Of a DNA stretch of 64,000 bases, positions 54,676 to 64,000 are shown one piece after another; position 1 is the stretch's first letter; each line of letters begins with the position of its first letter. The stretch comes from Burkholderiales bacterium (GTDB lineage: Bacteria > Pseudomonadota > Gammaproteobacteria > Burkholderiales > Burkholderiaceae). The translations under genes and the position numbers were made by a program. The stretch lies in NCBI GenBank assembly GCA_026225235.1, contig JAMFSK010000126.1, positions 1 through 64,000 of the forward strand. Reading direction: 5' to 3'. The notes under the pieces were generated by a model. The model was not told the DNA's origin, ran no database searches, and worked only from the letters and a program-made list of their open reading frames with translations.

Positions 54676-56613
54676 TCAGTGCGCAATCTCCTGACCGAGT
54701 TCCACTCTGGGCACGGCGGCCAGCAAGGTCTGCGTATAGCGTTCGCGCGGGTTCGACAGCACGTCGGCGCTGCGGCCGATCTCGACCAGACGGCCATGCT
54801 GCATCACCGCGATGTGGTCGGCCAGATACTCGACGACACCGATATTGTGGGTGATGAAGAGATAGGCCACGCCCAGCTCGTACTGGAGTTCCTTGAGTAG
54901 ATTCAGGATCTGCGCCTGCACCGACACGTCGAGCGCGGAGGTCGGCTCGTCGCAGATGATCAGCTTCGGATCAACCGCCAATGCACGCGCAATTGCAATA
55001 CGCTGGCGCTGGCCACCCGAGAACTCGTGCGGATACTTGGTCAGCGCGCTAGTCGGCAGGCTGACATGCTCGAGCAGCCCGGCGATACGGCGGGTGCGCT
55101 CAGCCTGCTTGATCTCGGGCTTGAGCGCCTGCATGCCCTCGGCAAGGATTTCCCCGACACGCATCCGCGGGTTCAGCGAGCCGAACGGGTCCTGGAAAAT
55201 GATCTGGATATCGCGCCGCGCGGCCTTCAATGCAGCTTCGTCGGCCTGCATGAGGTCGATGCCACCGAGCTTCGCTGAACCATCGACGATCGCCGAGCCA
55301 CGCAGCAACTGCAGAATCGCTTTGCCGGTCGTGGTCTTGCCGGAACCGGATTCACCGACCAGCGCGAGCGTCTCGCCCGCGCGCAGCGAGAACGACACAT
55401 CGTGCACGGCGTCGATATGACGGGTCACGCGTTGCAGCAGTCCGGAGCGAACCGGGAAACGCACACGAACATGCTCGACCTCGAGCAGCACGGCACCCTG
55501 CATGCGGTCGGGCCGGCTCGCGCGCGGCGCCGATGCCGGCGGATCGACGAGCACGACGCGCGCTTCGGGCGCGAAACCGAAACACCGCACCGTGTGTTCG
55601 TCGCGCAGCACATCGGCCGCAGACCGCACACGGCTCTGATCCGGCGCCGCGGCACCGTCTGCCACGCCTTGCCCTGCGCCCGGGCTCGCACCCTCACGAA
55701 GCGTGTACATCTGCGGCGCCTCGGTCCGGCACCGCTCGGTCGCCGAATGGCAGCGTGGCGCAAAACGGCAACCGTCGAAGCGCTGGTTCAGCGCAGGCAC
55801 ACTGCCCGCGATCGCTTCAAGCATATGCCCGCGCTTGTCGACATCGGGCAACGCCGCGAGCAAGCGGTTGGCGTACGGGTGCGCGGGTGCGCCGAAGAAC
55901 TGCGCCTTGGAACCCAGTTCGACCAGTTCACCCGCGTACATAATGCCGACCCGGTCAGCGACCTGCGCAACCACGCCGAGATCGTGTGTGATCAGCAGGA
56001 TGCTCATACCGTGCTCACGCTGGAGGTCGAGCAGGAGGTCGAGAATCTGCTTCTGCACCGTCACGTCGAGCGCCGTCGTCGGCTCGTCGGCGATCAGCAG
56101 GCTGGGTTCGGCCGCCAGCGCGATCGCAATCATCACGCGCTGTTTCTGACCACCCGACATCTGGAACGGGTAGCTGTCGATCCGGCTCTCGGGCTCGGGA
56201 ATCCCGACGCGCTTGAGCCAGTCGATCGCCTTCTTGCGCGCCGCATCGCCACGCAGCTTCGTATGGGCCTGCAGCACTTCGATGATCTGCTGACCGACGC
56301 TGAGCACCGGGTTCAGACTGGTCGACGGCTCCTGGAAAATCACCGAGATACGTCGGCCCCGCACGCGGCGCATTTTGTACTCAGGCAATTCGACGAGATC
56401 CGTTTCCTCGAGAATCGCGGTGCCCGCGCTGATGCACGCATTCTCGGGCAGCAACCGGGAGATCGACATCGCCGTCACAGACTTGCCCGACCCGGATTCA
56501 CCGACGAGCGCAAAGGTCTCGCCGGGCTGGATGGTCAGTGTCACGCCATCGACCGGCACGACGATGCCCTGGCTCGATGCAATCTCGGTTCGCAGCGCTT
56601 GGAGTTTCAGCAT
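54676..56613 (-). CDS. peptide-type ABC transporter, fused double ATP-binding subunit (DppD-DppF fusion)
   Basis: A 645-residue protein from ATG 56613 ([17 protein letters not shown]). It contains two complete ATPase domains. The first has Walker A GESGSGKS, signature [15 protein letters not shown] and [13 protein letters not shown]. It is followed by an oligopeptide-transporter C-terminal cysteine motif ([14 protein letters not shown]). The second has [28 protein letters not shown] and [13 protein letters not shown]. Both Walker and signature motifs are intact. The fused layout resembles YejF and GsiA. It is the last gene of a four-gene transporter operon. Confidence 0.92.
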   Translation of the reverse strand: MLKLQALRTEIASSQGIVVPVDGVTLTIQPGETFALVGESGSGKSVTAMSISRLLPENACISAGTAILEETDLVELPEYKMRRVRGRRISVIFQEPSTSLNPVLSVGQQIIEVLQAHTKLRGDAARKKAIDWLKRVGIPEPESRIDSYPFQMSGGQKQRVMIAIALAAEPSLLIADEPTTALDVTVQKQILDLLLDLQREHGMSILLITHDLGVVAQVADRVGIMYAGELVELGSKAQFFGAPAHPYANRLLAALPDVDKRGHMLEAIAGSVPALNQRFDGCRFAPRCHSATERCRTEAPQMYTLREGASPGAGQGVADGAAAPDQSRVRSAADVLRDEHTVRCFGFAPEARVVLVDPPASAPRASRPDRMQGAVLLEVEHVRVRFPVRSGLLQRVTRHIDAVHDVSFSLRAGETLALVGESGSGKTTTGKAILQLLRGSAIVDGSAKLGGIDLMQADEAALKAARRDIQIIFQDPFGSLNPRMRVGEILAEGMQALKPEIKQAERTRRIAGLLEHVSLPTSALTKYPHEFSGGQRQRIAIARALAVDPKLIICDEPTSALDVSVQAQILNLLKELQYELGVAYLFITHNIGVVEYLADHIAVMQHGRLVEIGRSADVLSNPRERYTQTLLAAVPRVELGQEIAH

Positions 56614-56623
56614 GGCGTTGCTC

Positions 56624-58027
56624 TCAACGATGGATGGCTTTGGGATCGAACGCGTCGCGAATCGCATCGGCCAGTACATTGGCGGCGAGCACGAGCGCGA
56701 ACATGAACACGAAGGCCGTGGTCAGCGTCCACCAGATGGCGGGTTGCTGCGCGAGTTCAAGCCGCGCCGTGTTGATCAGCGTGCCGAAGCTCTGCATCGC
56801 CGGATCGACGCCGACACCCACATACGACAACACCGCCTCCGCCAGCACGAGGCCCGAGAAGTTGATGGCAATGCTGATAAGGATCAGGTGCATGACGTTC
56901 GGCACCAGGTGCACGGCGAGGATGCGCCAGGTGCCGACGCCGAAGGCACGCGCTGCCTGGATGTATTCGGCTTCGCGCAGCTTGATGACTTCGGCACGGA
57001 TCAGCCGGCACAGGTCGGTCCAGCTCGTCAGGCCGAGAATCACACAGAGGAAGAACAGGCGCGCATCGGTACGTTGCGCCGAGGTCGGGAACTTGTCCGG
57101 ATGGGTGTCGATAAACACCATCAGGATCAGCACCGAGGCTGCGATCAGCAGCACATACGGAATCGAGTTGATCACCGTGTAGACGTACTGGATCACTTCA
57201 TCGATCCAGCCGCGCAAGTACCCTGCCGTGATGCCGAGACCGACCGCGATCGGCATCGTCACGATGGTCGACATCGTGCCGATCACCAGCGCGGTCCGGA
57301 TACTCTTGAGCACGACATACAGCAGGTCGTTGCCGACCCGGTCGGTACCGAACACGTGATACTCGAGCGCCAGCGCCGTGATCATGCCACCGAGCGCGAG
57401 CAGCATGGTCACGGTGCCCAGGACCGCGCGCCACGGTCGCGATGTCGCGCCGCGCATCAGCAGACAGCCAGCCTCGCGCCATGACACCGCGCGCGCTCGC
57501 GCAACCCGCCACGCGACCGCACCGGCCAGTGAAAAGCTCACTGCGAGCCCGATGAGGAGGCCCGCCACCGCGCGAAGGATCACGTCGCGCGCCCACTCGG
57601 TATCCGGGTGCTCCAGCTTCGCGCCGCCGAAGCGCAGGCGCGGATAAATGCGCACCGTCTGGCCGTCGATCACCACGGCATCCTTCGCATACGCCTGGAA
57701 CGCCAACGGTTCGGAGTAGCTGCTTTCGTGACCGACTTCCTGACGATGCAGCACGTTATCGAGGACGGATCGCGTGACAGGCGAATACATCGCGACGTTC
57801 GTGCCCACCGTGTTTTCAAGTGCAGGTCGGTAGTGGAGCGAATCGAGCATACCGATCACGGCAAAGAACGCGAGCAGCGTTGCCGCGGCGGCGCCCGACG
57901 GCCGCATGAAGGCCTTGCGCCACGTCGCCGCGAGGTGCGGCGTGCGCGCGACTTTGAAGCCGTAAGCGATCAGGGCGACGACCACCGCGAACATCACCGC
58001 ATCGGTCCAGAGAACTACGATTTTCAT
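56624..58027 (-). CDS. peptide-type ABC transporter permease (DppC-like, extended)
   Basis: A 467-residue permease, longer than the usual 300 residues of DppC. The first 200 residues hold helices and a periplasmic segment of about 80 residues (YRPALENTVGTNVAMYS and on). The C-terminal half is the canonical BPD_transp_1 domain with the coupling motif EYIQAARAFGVGTWRILAVHLVPN. It starts 12 bases after the DppB-like gene and ends 10 bases before the fused ATPase gene. Confidence 0.9.
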   Translation of the reverse strand: MKIVVLWTDAVMFAVVVALIAYGFKVARTPHLAATWRKAFMRPSGAAAATLLAFFAVIGMLDSLHYRPALENTVGTNVAMYSPVTRSVLDNVLHRQEVGHESSYSEPLAFQAYAKDAVVIDGQTVRIYPRLRFGGAKLEHPDTEWARDVILRAVAGLLIGLAVSFSLAGAVAWRVARARAVSWREAGCLLMRGATSRPWRAVLGTVTMLLALGGMITALALEYHVFGTDRVGNDLLYVVLKSIRTALVIGTMSTIVTMPIAVGLGITAGYLRGWIDEVIQYVYTVINSIPYVLLIAASVLILMVFIDTHPDKFPTSAQRTDARLFFLCVILGLTSWTDLCRLIRAEVIKLREAEYIQAARAFGVGTWRILAVHLVPNVMHLILISIAINFSGLVLAEAVLSYVGVGVDPAMQSFGTLINTARLELAQQPAIWWTLTTAFVFMFALVLAANVLADAIRDAFDPKAIHR

Positions 58028-58039
58028 ATCAGGTCCCGC

Positions 58040-59017
58040 TCACTGCAGGCGTACACGAGGATCGCTCCACGCGTAGGCGAAATCGGTCAAGAGATAGGTC
58101 ACGACATACAGGAACGACCCGAGGAACACCATCGCTCGCACGATGTTGAAGTCCTGGTTGTTGATCCCGTCGATGGTGAACATGCCGAGGCCCGGAATGG
58201 CGAAGAAGGTCTCGATCAGGATCGAGCCCGCGAACAGCGGGGGCAGCAGCAGGCCAGCCGAGGTAATGATCGGGATCAGCGAGTTGCGCAACACATGGCG
58301 CATCAACACCGTCATTTCCGAGAGACCCTTGGCACGCGCGGTGCGCACATGATCCTTGCCGAGCTCTTCGAGAAAGATCGTCCGGTAGAGGCGTGAATTC
58401 GGGCCGAGCTGCGCGAGCACCGCCACGACCACCGGCAACACTAGGAACTTGAAGATGCCCGACGAAGGTGCGTATCCCGAGAGCGGGCTGACCTTCATCT
58501 GCACGGCAAACACCCACTGACCGGCGATGATGAAGAAGAGCGAGGAGATCGACATCAGCGCCACGAGCGCCACCACGCCCCCCGCGTCGAGGGCGGTGTT
58601 GCGGAACATCACCATGCCGAGCGCGAGCACGATCGACAGGCCGATCGAGATAATGAACACGGGGGCTGCGACGCCGACGGTCGGCCCAATCCGGTTGCGC
58701 ACCTCATAGCGGATTTCGCGGCCCGTGTTGGTCTTGCCCAGGTCGAAGTGCACGAGGCGCGCCGAACTCTGGAACAGCACGGTGTCGGTCAGCATACCGA
58801 GACCGCCCGCCTCGGTGTTGAAATAGAGCGGCTTGTCGTAACCGCGCGCCGCCTTCCATTGCTGGACCGCATCGGCCGTCACACGGCGATCGCCGAGTTG
58901 CATGCGCGCCATGTCTTCCGGCGTGTTGACCGAGAAGAACAGGAAGAACGTGACGAGATTGACGCCGAGCAGCACCAGCAGTGAATACACGGTGCGCCGA
59001 ATCAGATAATTGATCAT
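58040..59017 (-). CDS. peptide-type ABC transporter permease (DppB-like)
   Basis: A 325-residue permease starting MINYLIRRTVYSLLVLLGVN, the typical DppB/OppB N-terminus; a longer frame overlapping the upstream gene was rejected. The coupling loop GKDHVRTARAKGLSEMTVLMRHVLRN is present, with about six helices and a periplasmic loop after the first helix (TPEDMARMQLGDRRV). Its ATG overlaps the substrate-binding-protein stop by four bases. Confidence 0.93.
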   Translation of the reverse strand: MINYLIRRTVYSLLVLLGVNLVTFFLFFSVNTPEDMARMQLGDRRVTADAVQQWKAARGYDKPLYFNTEAGGLGMLTDTVLFQSSARLVHFDLGKTNTGREIRYEVRNRIGPTVGVAAPVFIISIGLSIVLALGMVMFRNTALDAGGVVALVALMSISSLFFIIAGQWVFAVQMKVSPLSGYAPSSGIFKFLVLPVVVAVLAQLGPNSRLYRTIFLEELGKDHVRTARAKGLSEMTVLMRHVLRNSLIPIITSAGLLLPPLFAGSILIETFFAIPGLGMFTIDGINNQDFNIVRAMVFLGSFLYVVTYLLTDFAYAWSDPRVRLQ

Positions 59018-61287
59018 GAGGACTTCTCCTGCGCGCGCGCGGCGCCACGGCCAACGATCTGGCCGCGCGCATTGGTCAGTTGGCGGCGCCGGTAGAAGCG
59101 CCACGCGGGCCAGAAGATCAGAAACACCACCAGCAGGATCAATGCGATTGGCCACAGGCGCGGACGGTTCCATTCGGCAATCTTCGCGGCGCGCATGGTG
59201 CCGTCGATGCGCATGTACTTCACGCTGTCGAGCACCACGCTCGAAGGGCGCACATTCGACACCCAGGCCTGAGTCGCGCGCGTGCTGCCCGGAAACTCGC
59301 CGAACATCCAAGGTGCATCATCGCGGGCAATCGAGACCATCTTGTCGATGACGTGCTGGCGCTCAGGACCATCCGGCAGGTCCTTGACGCGCTTGTACAG
59401 TGCGTCGTACTCGGGGTTCGAGTAGTTCGTCTGGTTGTCGCCGCCGTACTTGACGGCGCCCTGATCGGTCGTCATCAGGAACAGGAAGTCCTCGGCATCC
59501 GGATAGTCCGCGTTCCAGCCCCAGAAGAAGATCTGTTCGGAACCTTGCCGCATGCGGTCCTGGAAGCGGTTGTAGTCAGTCGGCCGCGCTTCGAGCTGGA
59601 TCCCCAGCTTGGCGGCCTGCTTGACTTGCCAGCTCAGACGCCCCTGATAGGCGGGACCGATTTCGCGCGAGTCATAGAAGAGCACAAGCGGCTTGCCGGT
59701 CTGGGCATCGCGCCCATCGGGATAACCAGCTTCGGCGAGCAGCTTCTTCGCGTCCTCGATCGGGCGACGCACAGCGCGGCCATCCTTCCAGACATGGGTC
59801 ACGGGGTCGATACCGTCGGGGCCGTCGCGATAGCCGAACAGCGAAGGCGGGATCGGTCCCATGGCGACGGTCGCGGGACCATAGAAATCGAAGAAGATTG
59901 CGGAGTACTCTTCCCAGTTCGTGGCGATCGACATCGCCTGGCGCAACTTGCGGTTGCGCACTTGCTGCTCGGGCGTCGCGCCCTTGCCCACGACCGGATC
60001 GAGCCAGTTAAAGCCGATGTACCAGTTGACCGGATCGTGCACGGTCGTCATTCGAATACCGTGGTCACGAATCAACTGTGCACGGCCGGTATTGTCTATC
60101 TGCTCCTTGAGCAAGTCGAAGGAGTCGTCGAGGCGGTCGAGCTCGGGCAGGTCGTAGTAGCCCTGCATGAATTTTTGCGTACGGGGTGCTGCTTCTTTCT
60201 CGATCGACCAGACGATCTTGTCGATGAACGGCATCGGCTTGCCGGCGTCTTTGAGCAATCCGGCCTGCGCGTCGCCCGGCTGCCCTTCGCTCGGATAGCG
60301 TTCGCCCCAGTAATTCGGGTTGCGTTCGTAGACAAAATGATTGGGGTTCTGCTCCGTCATCATGTACGGGCCCGTGCCGACCGGCCAGGTGTTCAACGAC
60401 AACGTCTGTTCCGCCATGCCGCGCTGGGCGTAGAAGCGCTCGGCTTCCCAGGGTACAGGCGCGAAGAAGCTCAAGGCGAGCCAGTATTTGAACTGGGGGT
60501 AGTTGCCTTTGATGCGCAGCTCGAGCGTGTACTTGTCGAGCGCCTTGGCGCCTTCGAGCGGCTCGTTGCGCAGATCGTGCCACGGCAGGAAGGTGTCGCC
60601 CGGCGGCAGTGCATGGAGCGCCTGTGCGTGTTCGATCCGCAGATGGTCACCAAGGCCCTGGAGGCCGACGATATAGCCCGCCATCAGCGAATAGAGCGGC
60701 GACGGCGTGGCGAGCCAGGGGCTGGCCAGGCGCTTGATCTCATAGACGTAGTCGTCCGCGGTCAACTCACGCGTGGAGACGGCAGCCTTGTCGACCGGGA
60801 AATCCCAGACCGAATGCTTGCCCTCGATCTGATCGGGCGTGAGCGACTGGTACAGGTAATGGCCCTGCGCGTCCTGGGCGAACGCCGGGTGCGGCTGGAA
60901 GCGGATGCCGTGACGCAGGTGCAGCGTATAGGTGCTGTAGGCCACCTGGGCGCCCGAGCTGCCTTCAGGCAGCACTTTGCCATCCTTGTCGTACAGCACG
61001 ACCGTGGGCATGGCCTCGGCCGTCAAGCCTTCGAGCTCGAGGGGCCGCTTCAGATAGTTATAGTGAAGTGGCGCCTCATATGTTTGGTAAACGTAAGGCG
61101 TTTCATTCAGATTGTACGAGCTGACCGGGTCGAGCTCCTTCGGGTTCAGTTGGAACGAGACGAACAGCGTGTTCCCGGCGAGATCCTGCTGCGAATAAGG
61201 CGAGTTGATCTGCTTGCAACCCACCAGGCACAAGACCATCGCGATTCCGGCGGCAAGCTGGCGCCCCCGGCTAAAAACTGTTGGCAT
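59014..61287 (-). CDS. peptide-type ABC transporter substrate-binding lipoprotein with C-terminal membrane anchor
   Basis: A 757-residue SBP_bac_5 family protein from ATG 61287. It has a signal sequence with lipobox LVGC (Cys24). The family fold is seen in DPVSSYNLNETPYVYQTYEAPL and in WPVGTGPYMMTEQNPNHFVYERN. The domain ends near residue 700. Unusually, a hydrophobic helix (IALILLVVFLIFWPAWRFY, about 711-730) and a basic tail of about 25 residues follow. It is therefore probably tethered at both ends, by lipid and by a transmembrane helix. It is longer than typical DppA/OppA (about 540). The ligand is unknown; peptides or opines are likely. Confidence 0.88.
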   Translation of the reverse strand: MPTVFSRGRQLAAGIAMVLCLVGCKQINSPYSQQDLAGNTLFVSFQLNPKELDPVSSYNLNETPYVYQTYEAPLHYNYLKRPLELEGLTAEAMPTVVLYDKDGKVLPEGSSGAQVAYSTYTLHLRHGIRFQPHPAFAQDAQGHYLYQSLTPDQIEGKHSVWDFPVDKAAVSTRELTADDYVYEIKRLASPWLATPSPLYSLMAGYIVGLQGLGDHLRIEHAQALHALPPGDTFLPWHDLRNEPLEGAKALDKYTLELRIKGNYPQFKYWLALSFFAPVPWEAERFYAQRGMAEQTLSLNTWPVGTGPYMMTEQNPNHFVYERNPNYWGERYPSEGQPGDAQAGLLKDAGKPMPFIDKIVWSIEKEAAPRTQKFMQGYYDLPELDRLDDSFDLLKEQIDNTGRAQLIRDHGIRMTTVHDPVNWYIGFNWLDPVVGKGATPEQQVRNRKLRQAMSIATNWEEYSAIFFDFYGPATVAMGPIPPSLFGYRDGPDGIDPVTHVWKDGRAVRRPIEDAKKLLAEAGYPDGRDAQTGKPLVLFYDSREIGPAYQGRLSWQVKQAAKLGIQLEARPTDYNRFQDRMRQGSEQIFFWGWNADYPDAEDFLFLMTTDQGAVKYGGDNQTNYSNPEYDALYKRVKDLPDGPERQHVIDKMVSIARDDAPWMFGEFPGSTRATQAWVSNVRPSSVVLDSVKYMRIDGTMRAAKIAEWNRPRLWPIALILLVVFLIFWPAWRFYRRRQLTNARGQIVGRGAARAQEKSS

Positions 61288-61328
61288 TTCGCACCGCGTT
61301 TTTGCGTCCATTGAAATTCGGCGGACGC

Positions 61329-61357
61329 ATTGTCTACCGCCTTATTCGCGAACGCAA
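61329..61357 (-). promoter_or_regulatory. promoter of the peptide-type transporter operon
   Basis: On the minus strand, -35 TTGCGT (61352-61357) and -10 GACAAT (61329-61334) with a 17-base spacer, 42 bases upstream of the ATG at 61287. Confidence 0.55.
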
Positions 61358-61426
61358 ACGAAAGGGGCGATGAGCGCTGTTACGCTAAAGATGGATGCAC
61401 GATGCATGAAGACACCGGAGGGCACG

Positions 61427-61448
61427 GGAAGCCCCCTGCCCGGCTTCC
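61427..61448 (-). terminator. hairpin downstream of kdpE
   Basis: Arms GGAAGCC / GGCTTCC with an eight-base GC-rich loop lie about 30 bases after the kdpE stop. No T-run follows, so termination is uncertain. Confidence 0.35.
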
Positions 61449-61477
61449 CCCTCTCTCGGTTGTGTTTCAGCGCGGAG

Positions 61478-62176
61478 TCAGCTCGCGCCGACCAGCCGGT
61501 AGCCAACGCCCGTCTCGGTGATGATGTGTTCGGGCTGGGCCGGGTCGTGTTCGAGTTTCTGGCGCAGATGGGCCATATAGATGCGCAGGTAATGTGAGCT
61601 CTCGACGTGAGACGGGCCCCAGACATCGCGCAACAACTGCCGGTGCGTGAGCACACGGCCCGAGTGTCGGACCAGCGTGGCGAGCAGACGGTATTCGAGC
61701 GGCGTCAGGTGCACCAGTTCGCCGTCCTTGCGCACGTGACGCATGGGCAGGTCGACTTCGATGGTGCCGAAGCGCACGATCGGCGCCTCGGTGCCGCCCG
61801 CCCGATCGCGGCGTCGCAGGTGGGCGCGGATGCGGGCCAGCAACTCGGACACGCCGAACGGCTTGGTCAGGTAATCGTCGGCGCCGGCATCGAGCGCGGC
61901 GACTTTCTCGCTCTCCTGACTGCGCGCCGAGAGCACGACCACCGGGACCTCGGCAAAGCTGCGCAAGTCTCGAATCACGTCGAGGCCGTCGATGTCGGGC
62001 AAACCGAGATCGACGATCACGAGGTCCGGGCGACGCGTCGCCGCGTCGACCAGTCCCTGTTTCCCGGTCTCAGCTTCATGGACCACCATGCCCTCGGCTT
62101 CCAGCGACGTCCGCACGAAGCGACGAATCTGTTTATCGTCTTCGATCAGGACGATGTTGACGACGGGTTCACTCAT
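61478..62176 (-). CDS. kdpE: KdpE response regulator
   Basis: OmpR-type regulator of the high-affinity potassium transporter kdpFABC. The 232-residue product has the receiver domain with Asp56 (VIVDLGLPDIDG), the acidic pair in LIEDDKQIRR, and a winged-helix domain (HLTPLEYRLLATLVRHSGRVLTHRQLL ending GVGYRLV). The start at 62176 (MSEPVVNIVLIED) has AAGGA upstream. An in-frame ATG at 62257 would add 27 basic, unconserved residues. It follows kdpD by 99 bases. Confidence 0.93.
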   Translation of the reverse strand: MSEPVVNIVLIEDDKQIRRFVRTSLEAEGMVVHEAETGKQGLVDAATRRPDLVIVDLGLPDIDGLDVIRDLRSFAEVPVVVLSARSQESEKVAALDAGADDYLTKPFGVSELLARIRAHLRRRDRAGGTEAPIVRFGTIEVDLPMRHVRKDGELVHLTPLEYRLLATLVRHSGRVLTHRQLLRDVWGPSHVESSHYLRIYMAHLRQKLEHDPAQPEHIITETGVGYRLVGAS

Positions 62177-62275
62177 GCTGCGTATCCTTGCCTTTCGGGT
62201 GCCGGTTGCGCTCGTGGGACGAGGCGCCCCCGCTTTGACTGCGACGGCCTTGTTCATGATCTACGCCCTGTGCGT

Positions 62276-64000
62276 TCACTCGAATTCGAGTTCGACTTCG
62301 GGCGGCGGCGGCGGGGGTTCGATGGGCAGCGTGAACCAGAAGCGGGCACCGGCAACGGTGCCTTCGACCGGCATGCCTTGTCCATCGACCTTCGGACGAT
62401 TGGCCGCACCGATTGTACCGCCGTGCGCTTCGACAATCGCCCGGCAGATCGCGAGGCCCAGGCCGATGCCCGGCTTCGCGGATTCTTTTTCGCCACGGGT
62501 GAATTTGTCGAAAATCCGGCTTTCGGTACCAGGCAGCAGGCCCGGCCCCTCGTCGTCGACATGCACACGCAGCACCGGCTTGCCGGCGCCGGTCTCGGCT
62601 AGCGCCGCGCCGACGACAAGCGGTGTATTCAGCGGGGTGTACTTCGCCGCGTTCTCGAACAGGTTGGCAAACACGCGCTCAATCAGTACCGCATCAATCT
62701 GCACCAGCGGGAGGTCGGCCGGCAGGCGCACCGTGACGGGATGCGCGGCGAGCGTATGGCGCGCATTGCGCAGCGCGGCCCCGACCACTTCCTCGATCAT
62801 CGTCCAGTCGCGGTTCAGGCGCACACGGCCGGCCTGCAGCCGCGCCATATCGAGCAGGTTCGTCACGAGGCCCGTCATGCGCAAAGCCTCGTCGTGGATC
62901 GCATCGAGCAGAGGCGCATGGGCCGGATCGAGCCGGTCGCGCGACTGCGCGAGCACGGAGGCGAAACCGACCAACGCCGTGAGCGGCGTGCGCAAATCGT
63001 GCGAAATCGCAGAGAGCAGCGAGTTGCGTAGCCGCTCGGACTCCATGTCGACCAGCGCGTCGCGCGCGATATCGACGTAGTGGACGCGTTCGAGCGCGAG
63101 CGCGATTTGTGCCGCAAACGCCTCGAGCATGCGCTGCTGTTCGGGCACGGCGAGCATGCCGAAGTCCTCGCACGCGAGAGCGAGCACGCCGCGGGTCCGC
63201 ATCGGGGCCTTGAGCGGCAGGTAAAGGGCCTTGCTCGCCGGCAGCGTGTCTGTGCTGTTGCCGGCGCGTTTCTGCTGGTCGTAGACCCATTGCGCGACAT
63301 CGAAGTCGATCGCGTCGTTGGGCAGCATGGCGACCGCGCCCGGGTCGCCGAGCGGCTGCCGCACTTTCTCGTCGGAGTCGGGGAGCAGGATCGCCACGCG
63401 AGCGCGAAACAACTCGGAAACGTGTCGCGCGCCAATCTCGACGATCTGTTCGGTGGCGAGCGCCGCGGCGAGTTCGCGCGCAATGCCGTACATGGCGCTG
63501 CTGCGCCGTTCGCGCAACGACGCCACCCGCACCTGGCGCCGCAGACTCGAGGTCAGGTGGCTGATCACGAGCGAGGTGATCAGCATGCCGGCGAAGGTCA
63601 GCAAGTACTGCGTGTCCGCCACGGAGAAGGACATCTTCGGCGGCACGAAGAAGAAATCGAAGGCAGCAACGCTCACGAAAGACAGCAGGACGCCGGGGCC
63701 GCGCCCCAGCCTGAACGCCGTGAACACCACACCGAGCAGGTAGAGCATCTCCAGGTTGGTCAGGTCGAAGCGATGTTCGATGAGTTTCGCGAGCACCGTC
63801 ACGCCAAAGCAGACTGCGAGCGCGCCGACATACTGGCGCGGGCGCGAGTGGTGCTCGCTGTCGCCGCCGAGCCAGCCGGTCCACCGGCTGCGGCGCAGGC
63901 CCGCAGTGTCTTCGCGCAGGGGCTGCACGTCGACACCGATACGGGTCACGTCGAGGTCGTCGGACAGCTTGCCGATGCGTTCGCCGACGGGGCGTCGCCA
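62276..64000 (-). CDS. kdpD: KdpD sensor histidine kinase (3' part, cut by window edge)
   Basis: Sensor kinase for potassium limitation. The 575 visible C-terminal residues begin inside the segment joining the USP-like domain to the membrane part; the N-terminal KdpD and USP domains lie beyond 64000. Visible parts are four helices of the DUF4118 membrane domain (YVGALAVCFGVTVLAKLIE and on), a GAF domain, the HisKA motif ISHDLRTPLTALVGFAS, and an ATPase domain with GIGLGLAICRAIVEAHGG. The tail ends Pro-rich (PPPPPEVELEFE). An internal GTG at 63949 is not the real start, since the open frame continues to the edge with KdpD-like sequence. Confidence 0.93.
   Translation of the reverse strand, partial: WRRPVGERIGKLSDDLDVTRIGVDVQPLREDTAGLRRSRWTGWLGGDSEHHSRPRQYVGALAVCFGVTVLAKLIEHRFDLTNLEMLYLLGVVFTAFRLGRGPGVLLSFVSVAAFDFFFVPPKMSFSVADTQYLLTFAGMLITSLVISHLTSSLRRQVRVASLRERRSSAMYGIARELAAALATEQIVEIGARHVSELFRARVAILLPDSDEKVRQPLGDPGAVAMLPNDAIDFDVAQWVYDQQKRAGNSTDTLPASKALYLPLKAPMRTRGVLALACEDFGMLAVPEQQRMLEAFAAQIALALERVHYVDIARDALVDMESERLRNSLLSAISHDLRTPLTALVGFASVLAQSRDRLDPAHAPLLDAIHDEALRMTGLVTNLLDMARLQAGRVRLNRDWTMIEEVVGAALRNARHTLAAHPVTVRLPADLPLVQIDAVLIERVFANLFENAAKYTPLNTPLVVGAALAETGAGKPVLRVHVDDEGPGLLPGTESRIFDKFTRGEKESAKPGIGLGLAICRAIVEAHGGTIGAANRPKVDGQGMPVEGTVAGARFWFTLPIEPPPPPPEVELEFE

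Noticed and set aside
59080..61314. 744-codon plus-strand frame antisense to the substrate-binding-protein gene
   Set aside because: The minus-strand frame has a lipobox and SBP_bac_5 features and fits the operon; the plus-strand frame has no recognisable domain.
62694..63884. 396-codon minus-strand frame overlapping kdpD in another phase
   Set aside because: Arg/Ala-rich shadow; the kdpD frame carries the kinase motifs.

Overview
The window is a high-GC chromosomal segment of a member of the Burkholderiaceae (Burkholderia sensu lato or a close relative). The evidence is the gene order nuoA-N / tRNA-Leu / secG / tpiA / pnp / rpsO, the ilvI-ilvH-ilvC-psd-pssA-leuA cluster, and protein sequences of clear beta-proteobacterial type. 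I see no rRNA operon, insertion sequence, prophage or CRISPR array. Nearly every gene is intact; only the two edge genes (nuoL at the left, kdpD at the right) are cut by the window.

Layout. (1) Positions 1-10116, minus strand: the NADH dehydrogenase operon nuoA to nuoL (nuoL partial). (2) 10278-17833, minus: tRNA-Leu(GAG) with its own promoter and terminator, secG, tpiA, a quinone oxidoreductase, pnp, rpsO and a solitary branched-chain-amino-acid-type binding protein. (3) 18024-30177: a small lipoprotein gene, then an amide/urea nitrogen module. Its minus-strand arm is urtA-urtB-urtC-urtD-urtE-fmdA-fmdB (five-part ABC uptake system, formamidase, zinc-ribbon protein). Its divergent plus-strand arm is a 1139-residue protein that fuses a complete NCS1-type permease to a hybrid histidine kinase, followed by a REC-LuxR response regulator. 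(4) 30245-37173, minus: ilvI-ilvH-ilvC-psd-pssA-leuA (branched-chain amino acid and phospholipid synthesis). (5) 37553-39812, plus: an ECF-type sigma factor with DUF3619, DUF3106 and RDD membrane proteins in overlapping frames. (6) About 39849-42346, plus: a metallophosphoesterase, a GT4 glycosyltransferase and diacylglycerol kinase, preceded by Pho-box-like repeats. This looks like a phosphate-starvation lipid-remodelling operon. (7) 42400-47231, plus: a TetR regulator, a large Cache/GAF/HD-GYP protein carrying an in-frame (GCTGGT)8 repeat, and a LOG-family enzyme. (8) 47475-54594: an FtsX-like permease with DUF4126, a three-gene unit ending in a cytoplasmic trypsin-like protease, and a NYN/OST-HTH RNA-binding protein with a long disordered tail. 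(9) 54676-61287, minus: a peptide/opine-type ABC transporter with a fused double ATPase and a substrate-binding protein anchored at both ends. (10) 61478-64000, minus: kdpE and the 3' part of kdpD.

The most interesting part is the amide module. A transporter-like sensor fused to a hybrid kinase faces the uptake and hydrolysis genes across a 332-bp intergenic region. That region holds a perfect palindrome placed like an activator site, a sigma-54-like element and a long inverted repeat in the urtA leader. The second candidate is the metallophosphoesterase-glycosyltransferase-DgkA unit, whose chemistry (phospholipid to diacylglycerol to glycolipid or phosphatidic acid) and upstream Pho-box-like repeats fit together.
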